64,000 bases of DNA from Gymnorhina tibicen (taxonomy: Eukaryota; Chordata; Aves; Passeriformes; Artamidae). Below, in pieces: positions 13,412-27,324 of the stretch (positions are counted from its first letter, which is position 1; each line of letters opens with the position of its first letter). A program made the position numbers and the translations under genes. The stretch is taken from contig VXAZ01006872.1 in NCBI GenBank assembly GCA_013399875.1, forward strand, positions 491,883 through 555,882, in the 5' to 3' direction. The notes under the pieces are model-generated. The model had not been told where the DNA came from. It made no database searches and worked only from the letters and a program-made list of their open reading frames with translations.

Positions 13412-13636
13412 GTATCCTGATGTCTGTGAAATAACATTGGATTTAAAGGTTCTGTGTATTTATGTCCAATAGAAAAAAAGGGAGTGAAGTATGTTAAGAA
13501 GATTACTTTATGGAAATGCAATTGTCTTAAAAAATAAAAGGAAGGCATTGGAATAATTTCAGTTGTGCTGTAGCAGTCCTGACTTCAGGTGTTGACCTTA
13601 ATCAGTTTCATTATATGCAAAAAGATTCAGATTTTC

Positions 13637-13705
13637 TGGGTCAAATTCTCCCCAAGTGTATTTTCCCTGAATTCTGTGGAGTAACACCAGCAATGGATGT
13701 GGCCT
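13637..13705. repeat. Possible ancient dispersed repeat
   Basis: The stretch beginning GGGTCAAATTCTCCCC and ending GGAGTAACACCAGCAATGGA resembles a decayed non-autonomous repeat common in reptiles and birds, where similar wording (tcaaattctgcc..., ggagttacacc...) recurs. Recognition is from memory. Confidence 0.35.
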
Positions 13706-16700
13706 ACTGATCTCAAATTTCTTCCATTTCCTTTTTGTGTGATCAAAACATGTAAAATGAAATAATGGTACTAATAATTCCTTAGAGAAAAAGATACTAG
13801 ACATATGTTTCTTTATTCTAAGAGTTTGAGCTAAATTCTCTGTCTATATATACATAATTTTGTTCTTTGTACAAGCTTAGATGATTAACTATCTGAACAT
13901 CATTGGAAAAAAACCAAAAAACAAACCCTAACATGAAAAATCTATAGCCAAAGTTTATTTTATTACCAAAAAAAAAAAAAAAATCCTTATTCATGGACAG
14001 AGTTTTTAACAACTGTTAAATTAGCTCTTGACTGACTGTCTACCGGTAATAGGCAAGGTTTAGTACAACCAAATTTGCCTTCATTGTCATGGATTCAGTG
14101 TTCAAATAGATACTTACCTTTCAAAATATCACTGATTGCTACTCAAATTATTGCACTTCAGAGAGCACTGAAAAAGAATCCCTAAATGTTGTGGTATTTG
14201 ATAGCAACATATTTTAGGCCTTACACTTCCATAAGACTTAAATTTTCAAAGACCTGAGTGAATCCTTGATTATTTTCTCATCACTCTGAACTAAGAGTAG
14301 TTCAGGATTAATATCTGAATATTACAGATGAAAAAACGGACACAAAGAGTGTAAAACTGGATCTGTACGCATAATTGTCAAATTGCCCTTTCAGGCCAAA
14401 ACTGTTATTCCAATGGTTCATAATGCAAGATATTCCTAAGTTTCCACTGTAAAATTACATAGGTTTTTAAAGTAAAATCTTGCATCCAACCTGCAGTAGT
14501 GTGAACACTTTGTAAGCATATAAAATTGAGACAAGTGTATATCACTACTTCCAGAGAACACTTCAGTTTATAGCTAGCTATTGCCTAAGGACCTCCTAAG
14601 AAAGATTTAAGTAGCCATTATAATGTGCTCTTATAATGGTGATTTTTTAAAAAAATTATGTGTTTATATAATTTACATTTTATATTATCTTTATGATTTA
14701 TAAAGTAAAATAATTTAAAATTTATATAATTTAAACAAAATGTAATTTTCATTTTTCGCTGCACTGGATTTGCACACCAGCATTTATATTAAATTTAGGT
14801 TAAGTGATAACTTGAATTGTGCCATTTTTCCTTTGGGGATTAATACAAAGTCCATTTGAAGTTAGTTTGCTTCGTCTTAGATGCAGGAGAGATCATTGCA
14901 TCTCCCATTATAGTTAACAAAAAGGATCCTCAGATTTTATTAGCTGTTAGAGCACATCTACAAAGAAGTAGTTCACGTCACAAGCTTCTCAGGTAGGACA
15001 CTGATAGCAGAAGTACTACAGGCATTTTTATAAGAAAATAAGGACTTTTTAGAGGACTACTTGGAGCTGAAAGCCAGTGTTTAGTCTAGGTTCTGAAAAT
15101 AATCAGACTGGAGTCTGATGAGCATGAAGACAGGAATGTAAAAGGAAATTTCTGAATAGGTCAGGAGGTTGTTACGATAATCACAACTATTTGAGTGATG
15201 GGTACACTACCATACCTGCTTTTTCACATCAGAGATCTGTGTTAGAGACAGAAACTCAAGTGAGATCTCTGGGTCTTCCTTGGCTTTACATTGCTGGAAA
15301 GCAGCTGGGTTAAATGAACCTATTCCTTATTTACAGTAGCGATCGCAGATTAGATTGGCCTGGTATTTTCCAGCAAGTCATGAAACTGTGGACTTGATTA
15401 TTTGTGAGCAAAGTAGTACTTGGATGGATAAGCATGCTTACTAACAGCTGGGCTGAAATAGCTAAACACAGATGAGATAAATTCCATTCTGCTCGCTTAA
15501 TTCTTGCTGTTTCAATTAGATGTGTTGTTTTTCTCACTCTGTCTCAACCCATTCTATTATTTTTCCTATTTGTATCACACTGCATCACTGAGCAGGCTAC
15601 ACAACTATCAGTTTCTCTACTTGAAATGAGAACATTGCAAAAGATGATGGAGATGACTTCTTAATATTAAGCTGATAAAGCATATAAAGCTCTTTTGCAC
15701 TAAATGACCTGAAGAGTTCCTAATAACATCTGTAAATTTTTCAAGATATCAGGTCTAGTAAAAGTGTTGAATAAACAAGTCTCTATTAACTGTACACAAT
15801 GTTCATGAATTAATGTTTCCACGTAGTGAAGAAATTTATGTTTCCATTGGAATACACTGGGAAAGTGACACCTATTTCTTTGGAGCTAAATTGTTCAACC
15901 TAATCCACCAATTACCATTTGCAGAAGAAAGAATACATTTGTATTTTTATTAAAAGATTTCTGCTCCCCAGCAGACATTTGTATTGCCAGAGTGTTACTT
16001 TATCTTCAGGGTACAGGTTTGTAAACTGGAGACAAAGTCTCACAGAAGGATAACGTGAAGACAAGTTCAGGGGAATGATACAGTAAAACAGAACACATCC
16101 TGGGGGAAATACCTTTTAGGGACAATTTTACTAAAATTTGACCCCAGGCACAGAAATAATGTAGACACATTAATCTGCATACAAGTAATCAAATCCATCT
16201 ACAATAGTGTGAATTTTAGAAGAATTAAATGTCTGTGGATGTTTCTGATGATGGGAATGATATCTATTCAGTTGGATTTGAAATCATAGTTTGTTTTTTA
16301 AGGATTAATGTTTTATAGTTATTTAACAGGTACCATTTGTAGTATTTCTTTCTCTACCTTCTCTTTAATTTTGATTTTCAATTTAATTGACAAATTATTG
16401 CACTTTTTATTGATACCATATTTTTCACCCACTCAAGCTACTTTTCTTTAGTCTAACATCACTGAATTCTAAGGTCACAGGTAAAATAATTCATGTCATA
16501 GATCTCTTGTTGCTCTTTCTCTGGCTCTACTTTCACCTCTCTTCACTTCAGTAGTCTTTATAAATTTTATAGGGACACCAAAGTTAGAATTTCCATTAGC
16601 TATTCTAGAATCCATAGAAAGAGAATGATGCATTCTAGGAAATGTTAAACTCATTGATCTGAGTGGTTGGAATGAAATTTATGTATTTATACAAAGAGAA

Positions 16701-18796
16701 TGAAAATGGAGAAAAACGGGGCATCCTCTGGCTATGAATGATACAAAGTAAGAACTTGGGGGAAAAGTGGATACAGACCTTATATGCACAAAAAAATTAT
16801 AAACTGTAGTTTCAAAGAGATAGGTAAAATATATAGTTTTTCAATTAAATGTTAATATTTTAAGTTAACGTGCTTTCAAAACTTTGCTTTCTGAAGAAAC
16901 AATGTGAGTAAGAAGCTGCCATAATTTAATGTTTTGGTTACTACCACTTCAGAATGTCAGAATTAGAAGTATCATTTAATATATAGTTGGTAATAAACAC
17001 TGTTCCATACCCGGGACAGTGAAATCATTACAAAATTGCTAAGATTAATGAAAAAATAATTATTGATGGAAATTAGAGCGACAAATAGCAATTAACTTTT
17101 AATGCAATTTTTCATCTTATATCTTAGTATGGCTATGTATGAAGAAAACTACTGATGAGATCAGTAATAAGATAAATACAGTCTCACATAAATGTTATGA
17201 AATATGGGCACAAAATACTAATATTAGTTTAATTTTAGATGTGGAAATCATTTGGTAATCAGTTTATTGATACATCGTTTTTCTGTCCATGTGTTTGAAA
17301 TAGCCAGTTTTGAAGGCAAATTTGGACAGAAGGATGCTTCTCTCCCTTCAAATATTGTGTTTTCTGAAGTTGAACTTGGACAGCTGACTTCTGTTGATGT
17401 GAATGTCAATTCTTATCAATGATATTTAGTAGCATTTCGTTTGCTAAGCTCTGACTCCAATCTCCCAATTGTGAATTCACCTCCTATTCATCCGTTTCAT
17501 GTCACACCAATGGACTTTGAATTACCTTCTTAGGATTCTTATCCTTACAAAGCACTTGGCAGCCATCTCCTATGCTAATTTTCATCAACTTCCATTTCTT
17601 TTTTTTTTATTAGCACCTTCCATAAGTATTCTTCTCAGCTGATCCAGAAAATCTCAGTGCACCCAATGACACTTGATATATTATAGAGTATTAGAGTCAA
17701 CCCCAGAGATCAAATCATTATGATAGGCTAAATAAAGCATTTTAAAAATAACAACAGTTTAGCTAGAACCTTGCTGATAAGATCCAGTCAAACAGACTGA
17801 AGATTTTCAATTGAGAATACTGTTTGTAGTTTAACTATTTAAATTTGTTATTTTTTTGTTCAAGTTAATGATGTTGAGATTATTATTGTGCATTGCTACC
17901 TTATTTTTACATTGAAGGTATTAGATCATTTCATCTTTGCATGTTGCTAATGGAAAACAGTTTTCTTTTAGGTATAAAATTAATGCAAAAGGACAAAGTA
18001 ATATGTATTTTGTCTTATGCTGGATTGTTTTCTAGAATAATTTTTTTATTTATTTTTATTTATGAAACGTATTGAGATAGAACATATTAACTTGTTACAT
18101 CTTTTTACCCTTCTAAGACTACTCAAATGAGCAGTTTAAAACATAATTATTATCATTTAAGTTTTATAACCTTTGTATGGCAAATAAAGAAAAACAAGCT
18201 GCTTCATTTCAGTATGCTTTGGATATTTGTAATTTCTGCTTTCCTTCTCTAATTCTTTCAGAACAATTCATTTTTTTTATAACTTTATTCTGGGGTCAGA
18301 ATTGACCTTTTATTGAGTCTTGAACCTTAAATGGTGAATTATATTCAGAAAAAAAGAAAAAAACAACCCCAAATCTGGTTCTGGGCCCAGCTTGCTCCAG
18401 GTGGTACCCTAAACAAGCTTAATGTCTGGCTTAAGACAAGTCTGATATTCAGACTGTTTTGTTGACTTTCCCAGCTAGCTTGTCCACTCCTGCCAAAAAT
18501 GTCTCTTCACTCTTGCTGTTGCACGATACCACGTGGGTGTACTCAGTTTTCCCTTTTCCTCATTTAATGAAAAGCTTCAGGGTCAGGGCCAGTTCCCACC
18601 AAAGATGCAGTTAATTGTGAAGTATATGAACACAAATAAGAACTTACACAAACCATCACACCCTTCCTAACTCTATTTCACATAAAGAAGATATAATTCC
18701 AATGATCTTGAATGTTTGAAAAATGCCTAGTGCAAATCTTCCTGGAATTTCAAAGGACTGTTTTGTGATTGAGCTCTGAAAACCAGAGTAAAGCCT
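13706..18796. other. Unannotated AT-rich DNA
   Basis: No supported gene or young transposon. An extremely AT-rich block lies at about 14640-14755, where the core TTATATAATTTA occurs twice. A 13-15 base poly-A run is at about 13969-13982. Confidence 0.5.
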
Positions 18797-19293
18797 TGTT
18801 GCAGTGTGTTATGGCAGTTTCCATGGCCAGCAATATCATACTGGCCACTGCCGTCTGCCCCAGTCTCCCCCGTTCTGCCCCCCTTTCTCCCCTGTGTTTG
18901 GTTCACTCCCTGGGTGCCCCGGTCCCTGTTGGCCCATGCTGTTTGTCCCCTCCCATGCTATCCTCCATTGGTCTATGCCCTTTGCCCACCAAGGTTCAAA
19001 CCTAAGTCCCTGTATTATTGATTGTTTTATGTTCCCCCTCCCACTCTCTAAGGGGTAAAAGATTCTGACCAACGGCCCCACGGGGCTCTTCTCATGATCT
19101 CCAAGTTCAGTAAAGTCCCTGTTGTTCCACGAGAGTGTCTCTCTGTCTCCTCGGTTCCTCCTCGGTGTGCCCTCGTCACCAGTGGGCTAGGTGGAACCTT
19201 GCTGGGCCTCCGCCTGCACACCGCGCGCCCCACGAGCCAGCCTCCATCCCCCCCGGAGTGGGTGGGCAGATGTCCAGCGCTCACCCCGCTACA
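18797..19293 (+). mobile_element. Solo LTR of an ERVK-like endogenous retrovirus
   Basis: The element begins TGTTGCAGTG and ends CCGCTACA, with inverted TGT/ACA termini, and is 497 bases long. It is flanked by a perfect 6-bp target-site duplication, AAGCCT at 18791-18796 and 19294-19299. A 6-bp duplication and this length are typical of class II (beta/alpharetrovirus-like) elements. It is sharply more GC- and C-rich than its surroundings. A variant poly(A) signal AGTAAA at 19109-19114 fits the plus orientation. No internal region is present, so it is a solo LTR. The short frames on both strands here (up to 95 codons) are by-products of its composition, not genes. Confidence 0.85.
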
Positions 19294-19299
19294 AAGCCT

Positions 19300-21837
19300 G
19301 ACTACTGGAAAGGGAGGACAGAATCTTATTTCCACCAGAAATTAATCCAGTGCAGTTCTCTACCCCTTCATGAACAGGGGACTTTTCTTTGCAAAGTCAT
19401 GTGACTTATTCTTTCCACCTTGTTTTGCTTGATGAGGGGAGTACTGGAATGAAAGGAAAGGGAAAACTATGCTGTGCCATCCTAGGCAGAGTGACTGTTT
19501 CTGCAGCCTTAATTAACTATCAAACCTTGATTCTGAGATATTTACATTACTTGATCTTCAGCTTTCTGTCCCTGTGTGTTACAGGGGCATAGTGATAAAC
19601 CTAAGTCAGTACTGTCAGACCAAAACAAATATTACACAAAACGTATTGAGCAGCAAACTTAAACTTTGGTCTTCTGGGCATATCTAGTTCCCTCTGAACA
19701 CAGAGACTTATGCCTAGCCTTAATACGGTTACATTTATTTCATTAAATAGTTCACTCTGTTTTCCTACGACAGGTCTTGAACTGGGACAAGCTTTTACTG
19801 CAGTCACATGAATAACTACAAACAATAAGGAAGGACATGGACTGTTAATCTACCAAGGAGGAGAAGAAAAGACTGTTAATGTGATAGCCTTAAGTGGATC
19901 CTGGAGTGCCCAGCTAAATGTGCCTCCTAAATTTCCACCTGTGTTTGCTACCGAAGGACTTTTATCTTATATGCTTTAGACTAAGGCCTTGGTTCTGGTG
20001 CTGTGGGGATGTTTCCTTGTCAAGATATGTGTTCAGAATTTATTAACAGTAAACCAGTATTGTTTCTTCCTCTTAAACATTAAACCCCTTATGCAGCCAA
20101 GTTCAGCTGTGTATATGAATTCAGCATTTTCATAAACAGGAAACATTTCTGTTAAAATGTTAATCTGCAAGGAAAAGACTGGAGCTTGTTCACTGTTACA
20201 GAGTTCAACTGAAGGCCAATAATCCAATATATGTGTGTTGGGGAAGTGAGAGGGGAGGATAAGGAGATAGAAACCTATCTTTCCCTGGAAAAGAAATAAA
20301 AATAGCAGCAAATGTTATCATTTTCAGATTGTTACTAGCAACAGGGAGACGTGATCCAAATAACAAGTGAATGACTGCATACGCTAGTGCAAGATAAAGA
20401 CCACAGATAGGAATTTGATTAAGTATTATTATCAGTCACCGCACAGAGAATGGCAGCCAGCCAGCAGAGCATTCACTTTTCTGTCCCTCTCTGCCTCTGG
20501 CAGACTGCTTATGCAGGTTGTCATAAAGGTAACCTGGAGATAGGACTGCATGGCAGATAGCAGTCATCATTTTCTCAATGCAGGGTCTCCTTAAACATTG
20601 CTCTCATTGTTGCAGACACAAATTTTGTGTCTGGCAGCTTGAACTGTTCTGCTTTTTTGTTGGTTTATATTCTCAGATTTTTGATTATTACTATTCTTCC
20701 ACCTAAATGTTGAGATTTACAGCCTGTGTAAACTTATTCATATCTACCCTGTGACCTTTCTGCCACAAAAAAGAAAAATATTCATGTTGGAGGGAGAAAA
20801 CACAAATAGTGCTTCTCCACTGTCCTTTGCTTTTTTATTATTTTATTTTTTATCTAAATTTGTGTTGGGAACAGAACTTTGAATGGTGAATAGAATTTTA
20901 AATTATTCCTCACTCTTTCTCCAATGCAGGTGAAATGGGAAGGGGTAAAAAGTATTGATGAATACATGAATCTGTGTTTCCTCCACTTTCCAATGCACAT
21001 ATCTGTATATCCTCTAAAGGAGAAACAGAGATAGGAAGGACAGAGGCAAACTGCATTCATCCTGGAGAAAGTGGATGGAGTACTCTAGATTTTGTTTTGG
21101 GATTATTAATGCTACTTAGCTCTTGTACTTTATTTGTTTAGATCCTGCCACTATAGTATTTACAGAATATATACAATGTCTGTAATCAAAGATAACATAA
21201 ATTCCTATGAATCTGATGTATGAAAACTGGAAAGAGTGAGAACAAACTGCAACTGTGAGAGCAAGCATTGTGCAGACATTTGCTCAGAATATGGCCAGCT
21301 CCAGGAATTTTTGTCCACTCTCCATCCTGTTACAAAGCATCCTATGAACAATTTTTGGACAGTGATGCAAATGATTGTTCTAAACTGTTGTAATATCATC
21401 ACCAAACTAACAGTGATGATTCCCCTTTGACAGAGATGCTTCCACTTACCTACTTAATGGAAATCAAATGCAATGCAGGGAGCTGTAAGAGGAATCTATT
21501 AAATTCTATTACATTACATAACTGAAATGTGTCTGATGTATGTTTTTTCCCAAGCTTCTAGTTGTACAGACACATGTATTGTGCCACAATCAATTCTTGC
21601 TTGATCAATTCAAATTAAAAGGGTTTTCTTAATTTAGCCATTAGTGTTCTTGAAAACAAAAATAAGAAGAGCCAGTTTCAATCCATTTCTGAGCCTACTT
21701 CTGGGTCATTGATTTGCACTTTTTTCACAGAAGATGGAAATGTGAAAAACAAGAAGACAAATTAATTGTTTTAGTTGGATGCAGGTTCATTGGAGAGAGG
21801 CTTAGTTTTGACTGTGTTTGGCTATTGCCTATTCATT
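19300..21837. other. Unannotated DNA between LTR and CR1
   Basis: About 2.5 kb without a supported exon, RNA gene or repeat. Frames at 20033-20311 (minus) and 21205-21430 (both strands) lack coding signs such as splice sites or recognisable protein wording. Confidence 0.5.
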
Positions 21838-22625
21838 TCGCAGAATCACAGGATGGGTCATGCTGGAAGGGACAACAGTGGGTCATACGGTCCATCCTCC
21901 CTGCTCAAGCAGGGTTGTCCTAGACCACATGGCACAGGATTGCATCCAGATGGTTCTCCACAGCCTCTCTGTACAATCTGGTCCAGTGCTCAGTCACCCA
22001 CACAGTAAAGAAGTTCTTCCTCATGTTCAGGGGAATCTTCCTGTGCATCAGTTTCTGCCCCTTGCCACCAAGCAGAGCCTGGCTCCATCCTCTTGCCACC
22101 CCCCTTCAGAAACTTATAGACATTGATGAGATCCCTTTTCTGTTGTCTCTTCTTGAGGCTGACAGGCCCAGCTCCCTCAGCCTTTCCTCATAAGGGAGAT
22201 GCTCCAGTCCCTTAATTGTGTTTGTTGTCTACTGCTGGACCTGCTCCAGGTGCTCCACGTCTCTCTTGTCCTGAGTCCAAAACTGGACACAGCACTCCAG
22301 ATGTACCTCACCAAGGCTGAGTAGAAGGACAGGATCACCTCCTGCGACCTGCTGGCAAAGCTCTTCCCAACGCACCCCAGGATTCCACTGGCCATCTTGG
22401 CCACAAGGACACACTGATGGCTCATGGACAGCTTGTTGTCCACCAGAACCCCCAGGTCCTTCTCTGCAGAGCTGCTTCCCAGCAGGTCAGCCCCAGCCTG
22501 TACAGGTCCATGAGGTTATTCCTCCCCAGGTGCAGGACCCTTCATTTGCCCTTACTGAATTTCAGAAGGTTCTTCTCTGCCCATCTCTCCAAACTGTCAA
22601 GGTCCTGGCCACTCCTCACAGTTAT
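21838..22625 (-). mobile_element. CR1 LINE, 5'-truncated, minus strand
   Basis: On the plus strand it opens CAGAATCACAGGATGGGTCA, a decayed form of the reverse complement of the CR1 3' end. It then runs back through the 3' region into the end of the reverse-transcriptase ORF. The minus-strand frame at 22177-22443 keeps pieces of that C-terminus (for example M-S-H-Q-C-V-L-V-A-K and later F-Y-S-A-L-V-R), but is frameshifted relative to the rest. The copy is about 790 bases and non-functional. The right limit is approximate. Confidence 0.93.
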
Positions 22626-24850
22626 ATGCCAGTTAATACCTTACATAGAAATGCTTTCTTTCAGGCACTAGGGGAAGTTTCTGAGTAAGAAGATACTGCT
22701 TATTTTCAGAAAAAAATCCTGTGTTGTCTACACAGTATGTGCTATTGCTATATTTTATGCAATTCTGATCTACTCACAGATATCAACTTGGATTTCATCA
22801 CTGAAGAAGCACAGTGGAGGGCAACTCAGAAATCAGTAAGTCAGCAAATGCATGTATCTCAATAGTTTTTGTTTTCCCTTTGTTTCAGCCCAATGGGCAC
22901 AAGTTTTGTTTAAGGGGATTTATCACTTCTGTCACAGCATTTGTGATAGTGGTAGTATTCTTGAAGAAAATTTCATGTAGCTGTTGAAAGTGGTTCTTTT
23001 CCCTGAGACCAAACCACCAGCTTCTGGCACACAGGTTCTGCAAATCACACTCTTTGTAGTGTCTCGGAATGTTGCCCAGATGCTTTTAAAATGCTTTTTA
23101 AAAAGAGTCTGCAGCAGCTGTTTTAATTAGTAGGATTCATAACTCCAAAAATTGTCCAGAGTGTGTAAATTTTACTTCTTCATCTTGCTATATGTGCATG
23201 TCATTCCGTAGTGGGTATCTAATCAGAGTTAAGTTGCTTCAGAAGATGGAAGGCAAGTATCTTTGGATCTTGATTCATAATGTCCCTACGTTATTACAGG
23301 GGTTTTTTCTTTAAAATGTTATAAATCTTGACCCCATGGCAAGGTACTTGGTTCCTGTAACAGAAAAATAAAGAAAAAAAATTAGCTGTGGTGACTTTAC
23401 TAAATATCAAGCTTGGTAAATGTATTGCACATTTCTAGAATCCTGCTCTTAGAATTGTAACTTATCAGCATTCCCTGCATTGTTCCACGGATTTGTATTA
23501 TACTTCTTTGAGTAACTTAATCATCCTTATATTTCACCCCCAATGGCTAAATTCCAATATTGAAAGGAAAAATCTGCAAAACTATCTCCCCCTCCTTCTT
23601 TTTGTGTGTATTTCTGTGTATAAATAGATAGTATTTTTTAATATGGAGAAAGTTATTAAGTCACGATTATTTTGATCAAGGAAAGAAATAAAATTGATAG
23701 AACCCTGAACAAGATCAACAGGAAGAAAAGAGAGAAGCTTACTGAAATAGCAAGATTATTTGTGGTGGGTTCTGACAGCAGACCACAAAGGAGCTTTATA
23801 ACACTTTCACTGTAAATTGACCTAATTCTCTGTCATAATCTATTTAGGCTGATGAGGTTTCCACCTATCTTCAGGCATAAAATGTAGTCATTCCTTTCTA
23901 GCTGATAATCAGCATGTTTATTACTCATTGCTGTTGCTTAAACACAGGGTTTTCAGAAAGAGTCCTGCACTGCTGAAGTCATCAGTGATTCTGGAATAGT
24001 AAGAGAATAACCTCGGTCTTTGCTATGGGAGCTGTTCAACAAATCTAAAAATGTTAATCATGTTCAGGGCATTGTCACTTCCAGGGAACAGCAATTACTT
24101 TCAGTGACGTGCCCAGAAGCAATCTATTTAGTTTTCTTTTCATATAAAATTGGGAAATAATGAAGGTTTTATTAAATGAAACTTAATTCACCACAATAGG
24201 GACTTCAGATGTACCTGTTCCCACTACCAAGGGATGAAGTATAATTTAATAACAGTCTCTTTAGATTAGCTCTTGTCTATTTGAATGTCACATTATTAAC
24301 TGACTCCATGTCATAGTGTGTAGATTCCAGAGACTGCTGTTTCAGGCTTTTTCGTTTTTTTTAAAAAGAATCCTTCACTGATGGTTTGTAAACTACATTA
24401 TTACAGTAACAAACCGTAGGATAAGAACAGCTAAAATGGTGATCTAAGCTTTTTGGCTGTCGTCCAAAGCACTAAGACTTAGTAGATTGCTAATGCTGTC
24501 TAGCAATGGTGTGTTTTTCCTGCCACAATGACAGCTGCTGAGAGATTTTCTGTTATCTTACTATTTTTTTAAACATTACAGTGTAATGATTTACTAGCCT
24601 ATAATGTGGTGGCAATGTGTGAATCACTGTGGTTCCATCTGTATACTCAGCAACATCTGTTTTACAGGTGTGAATATATAGATTTTGCTAATTAATACCT
24701 GTGGCACAGTTTCTGAGTGAGGGTATAAAGATGGAAATAGAGAAAAATCCTTATCTATACAATCTTATTTCAGGTCCCTGGGAAATAAAAAGCAGGCAGT
24801 GCATACTTGGATTATTTTTTATTGCTGTTTTCACTGGCTACTTCTTTGGT

Positions 24851-24898
24851 TTGTTTTATTTTAACATCTCCATAATTTTGTTTTATTTTAACATCTCC
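24851..24898. repeat. Short tandem duplication, 27-base period
   Basis: A perfect 21-base word (starting TTGTTTTATTTTAACATC) occurs at 24851-24871 and again at 24878-24898, separated by six bases. This is about 1.8 copies of a 27-base unit and probably reflects replication slippage. Confidence 0.8.
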
Positions 24899-25424
24899 TA
24901 GTACCTAGCCAGAAGATATTTTTCTGAGGAGGGTTGTAAAGAACTAGTTTTTAGTCATATATGACAGAAAAGCTGTTTGTTTTTAAATAAAAATTTCAGT
25001 TTACAATCTCAAGTACATAATTAAGTAGCATAATAATAAATGACCACTTACCAGCTGAGTTCCTCTCTGGTCCATGTGCATGTTCTCATTCTGGGCAGGA
25101 GGCAGGACTTGGTAAGCCCCTCTAACCTTGCAGACTAAGACTGAGAACCATTACCAGATCCAGCTCCTGAGTTAGAGCTGCAGTCCAGACTTGCTGTATA
25201 TTTTCCATAGTCTGGTCCCTAGTGATAAAGTGAGCCTCCCTTTTCTAATTTTGATACTCTAACTCCTTTGGTAAACAATGTTTAAGAAGTTTTAAAAACA
25301 AGACTCTGGAGTTATAGAGAGGGATGAGGGAACTGAACATAGAAAATTGTCCAAGAAAGAAAAACTTCTTAAATTCTTCCCTTGTGATTAAATGGAGATT
25401 GTCTTGAAGAAAATATATTAAAAT

Positions 25425-25480
25425 TTTCCTTCCTTCCTTCCCTCCTTCCTTCTTTCCCTCCCTTTCATTTTTTTCCCCTG
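25425..25480. repeat. Imperfect (TTCC)n polypyrimidine tract
   Basis: A run of TTCC/TTCCC units ending in a T-rich stretch, all pyrimidine over most of its length. It is a microsatellite-like tract with interruptions. Confidence 0.85.
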
Positions 25481-25897
25481 TGCCTGTAGAATTTAATGGA
25501 GTAGCAGATTTTTATGGTATACCTTTGTAAAATGATTTAGAAAAGCCATACTAGTCTCTTCTGAAAAAAATCTGTGCCTTTTAAGTACACTCCATTTAGT
25601 TATATAGGTTTAGTCTATATTCAGTTCTGTGAAACAATATCCTTCAGTTCACTATTTCTGAAGCTATGAACAGCGACCTTATACCATAGACAGTATTTCT
25701 GGGATTTATAGATGTAAAGGTCTAAACCAGGAAAGTCAATGTCCAGAGAAACCCATATTTTATAGCTTCCAGAAGATTAGCCTGTCTGCATCACACTGGA
25801 TCAAGAAATTCAGTTGAAAAAGTCAAATTGATTTCTTCACACTGAGAACATGGATCATAGGCTCACAAGACAATTATTTTAGAAGGAGTCCCATGGG

Positions 25898-26465
25898 ATC
25901 ATAGAATCATAGAATGGTTTCAGCTGGAAGGGGCCTTTAAAGGTCATCTAGTCCAACCCCCCTGAAATGAGCAGGGGCATTTTAACTACATCAGGTTCCC
26001 CAAAGCCCCCATCCAATCAGACCTTGAATGTCTCCAGGGATGGAGCATCTACCAGCTCTCTGGAAAATGTGTTCAGTGTTTTACCACCCTCATTTAAAAA
26101 AACTCTTCCTAATATGTAATCTAAACTGACCACCCTTCAGTTGAAACTTACCTCTTTTCCTGTTGCAGCAGGCCCCACAAAATTCTCTGGCCCCATTTTT
26201 CTCATAGACTCGCTTTGGGTACTAGAAGGCTGTGGTTAGGTCACCCTGAAGCCGCCTCTTCTCCAGGCTGAACAATCCCAATTCCCTTAGCCTTTCCTCA
26301 TAGGAGGAAATCTCTATGGCCTCCTCTGGACCTCTCCAAGACGTCGATGTCCATTCTGTCCTGGGGGGACCCCAGAGCTGGACACAGTACTGTAGGTAGG
26401 GTCTCATGAGAGCACAGGGTCATAATCACCTTCTTTGACTTTCTGGGAGGCCCATCCCTTCTCAA
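25898..26465 (-). mobile_element. CR1 LINE, 5'-truncated, minus strand
   Basis: It opens on the plus strand with ATCATAGAATCATAGAATGG, the reverse complement of the CR1 terminal repeat, followed by the conserved GGAAGGGGCCTTTAAAGGTC and CATCTAGTCCAACC. The minus strand at 26222-26407 keeps the ORF2 C-terminal wording S-Y-E-E-R-L-R-E-L-G-L-F-S-L-E-K-R-R-L, a CR1 hallmark, but the frame is broken upstream. It is the best-preserved 3' end of the copies here, so perhaps the youngest. The right limit is approximate. Confidence 0.95.
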
Positions 26466-27324
26466 AGGAGGACTAATTTAAGGTCAGGCTTCCTATGGCA
26501 CTGTCCAGGTGAGTTTTGGCTCTCTCCAAAGATAGAGAGGTGAAGCAACATGGACAGCCTGTGCAAGTGTTTCATCAGCTGTGAATTTTTTTTCCCTAGG
26601 CTCTGCACAATAGCAAAGGTAAAAGAAATATTTATTCCAGAAAAAAGCCACGTAATTTATTATAAAAAATCAGTATTTGAGAATAGTAGATGAAATATAT
26701 TTCCAGAATCTGAAATCAAATAATTCTGTCAAGTGTCATTTTACAAAGACAAGCTAGTAAACAAATTTACCAATAATAATCACTTTAAGAAACTAATCTG
26801 AGTCCAGATTAGTAATTGTTTCAGTTGAGTGAGATCTTCACACAGAACAATGAAGTTTAATAGCTGACCTTTTCATGTGGAGCTGTGATAAGTAGATTGA
26901 GAAGGGTCCGAATAGTGCAACTGTTTCCGTTCAGAAATTCAAACATATGGAAAAAAAAAAAAGCCCTCAGATTAATTACTTCTGCAGTTGGCAGGACTAA
27001 ACTGAGTGCGTTTTTTACAATCAAGATGTAAAAGCTTTCCATTATAAAAGGAAAGTGATGCAATTGTTTGTTAGCAAATAAAGCAGAAAAAAAAATGAAA
27101 CAGATGTACTAATGTTAGATCCTTACCTTCAGCCATGGGAGGTGCAGGTTCAAATTTATCCTTATTTCCTTTGTGGTCCTGGGAAAACAATGAAAATTTA
27201 ATTATTCTACGGCATTCTTTCTTTCTGTCTTATTTCCTAAGCTCATTGACTACTTCAGTCTAATTTCTTTTTCCTTCACTACTTCCTCTGCAGAATCATG
27301 ACCTTTCTAGAAAATGTATTTATC
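26466..27324. other. Unannotated DNA
   Basis: AT-rich sequence between two CR1 copies. Nothing recognisable apart from a poly-A run near 26949-26961. Confidence 0.5.

Larger units (their letters stand above)
22626..25897. other. Unannotated DNA
   Basis: No supported gene. A short tandem duplication at 24851-24898 and a C/T-rich tract at 25425-25480 are listed separately. Confidence 0.5.

Noticed and set aside
13200..13548. Frames crossing the N at 13397
   Set aside because: They span an assembly gap and ERV sequence, so they do not represent a real protein.
14320..14365. MIR-like wording (GATGAAAAAACGGACACAAAG)
   Set aside because: Too short and decayed to assign to an ancient SINE from reading alone.
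18804..19404. Several overlapping frames of 70-95 codons on both strands
   Set aside because: They lie in, or overlap, the C-rich solo LTR, which has few stop codons; no protein domain is visible.
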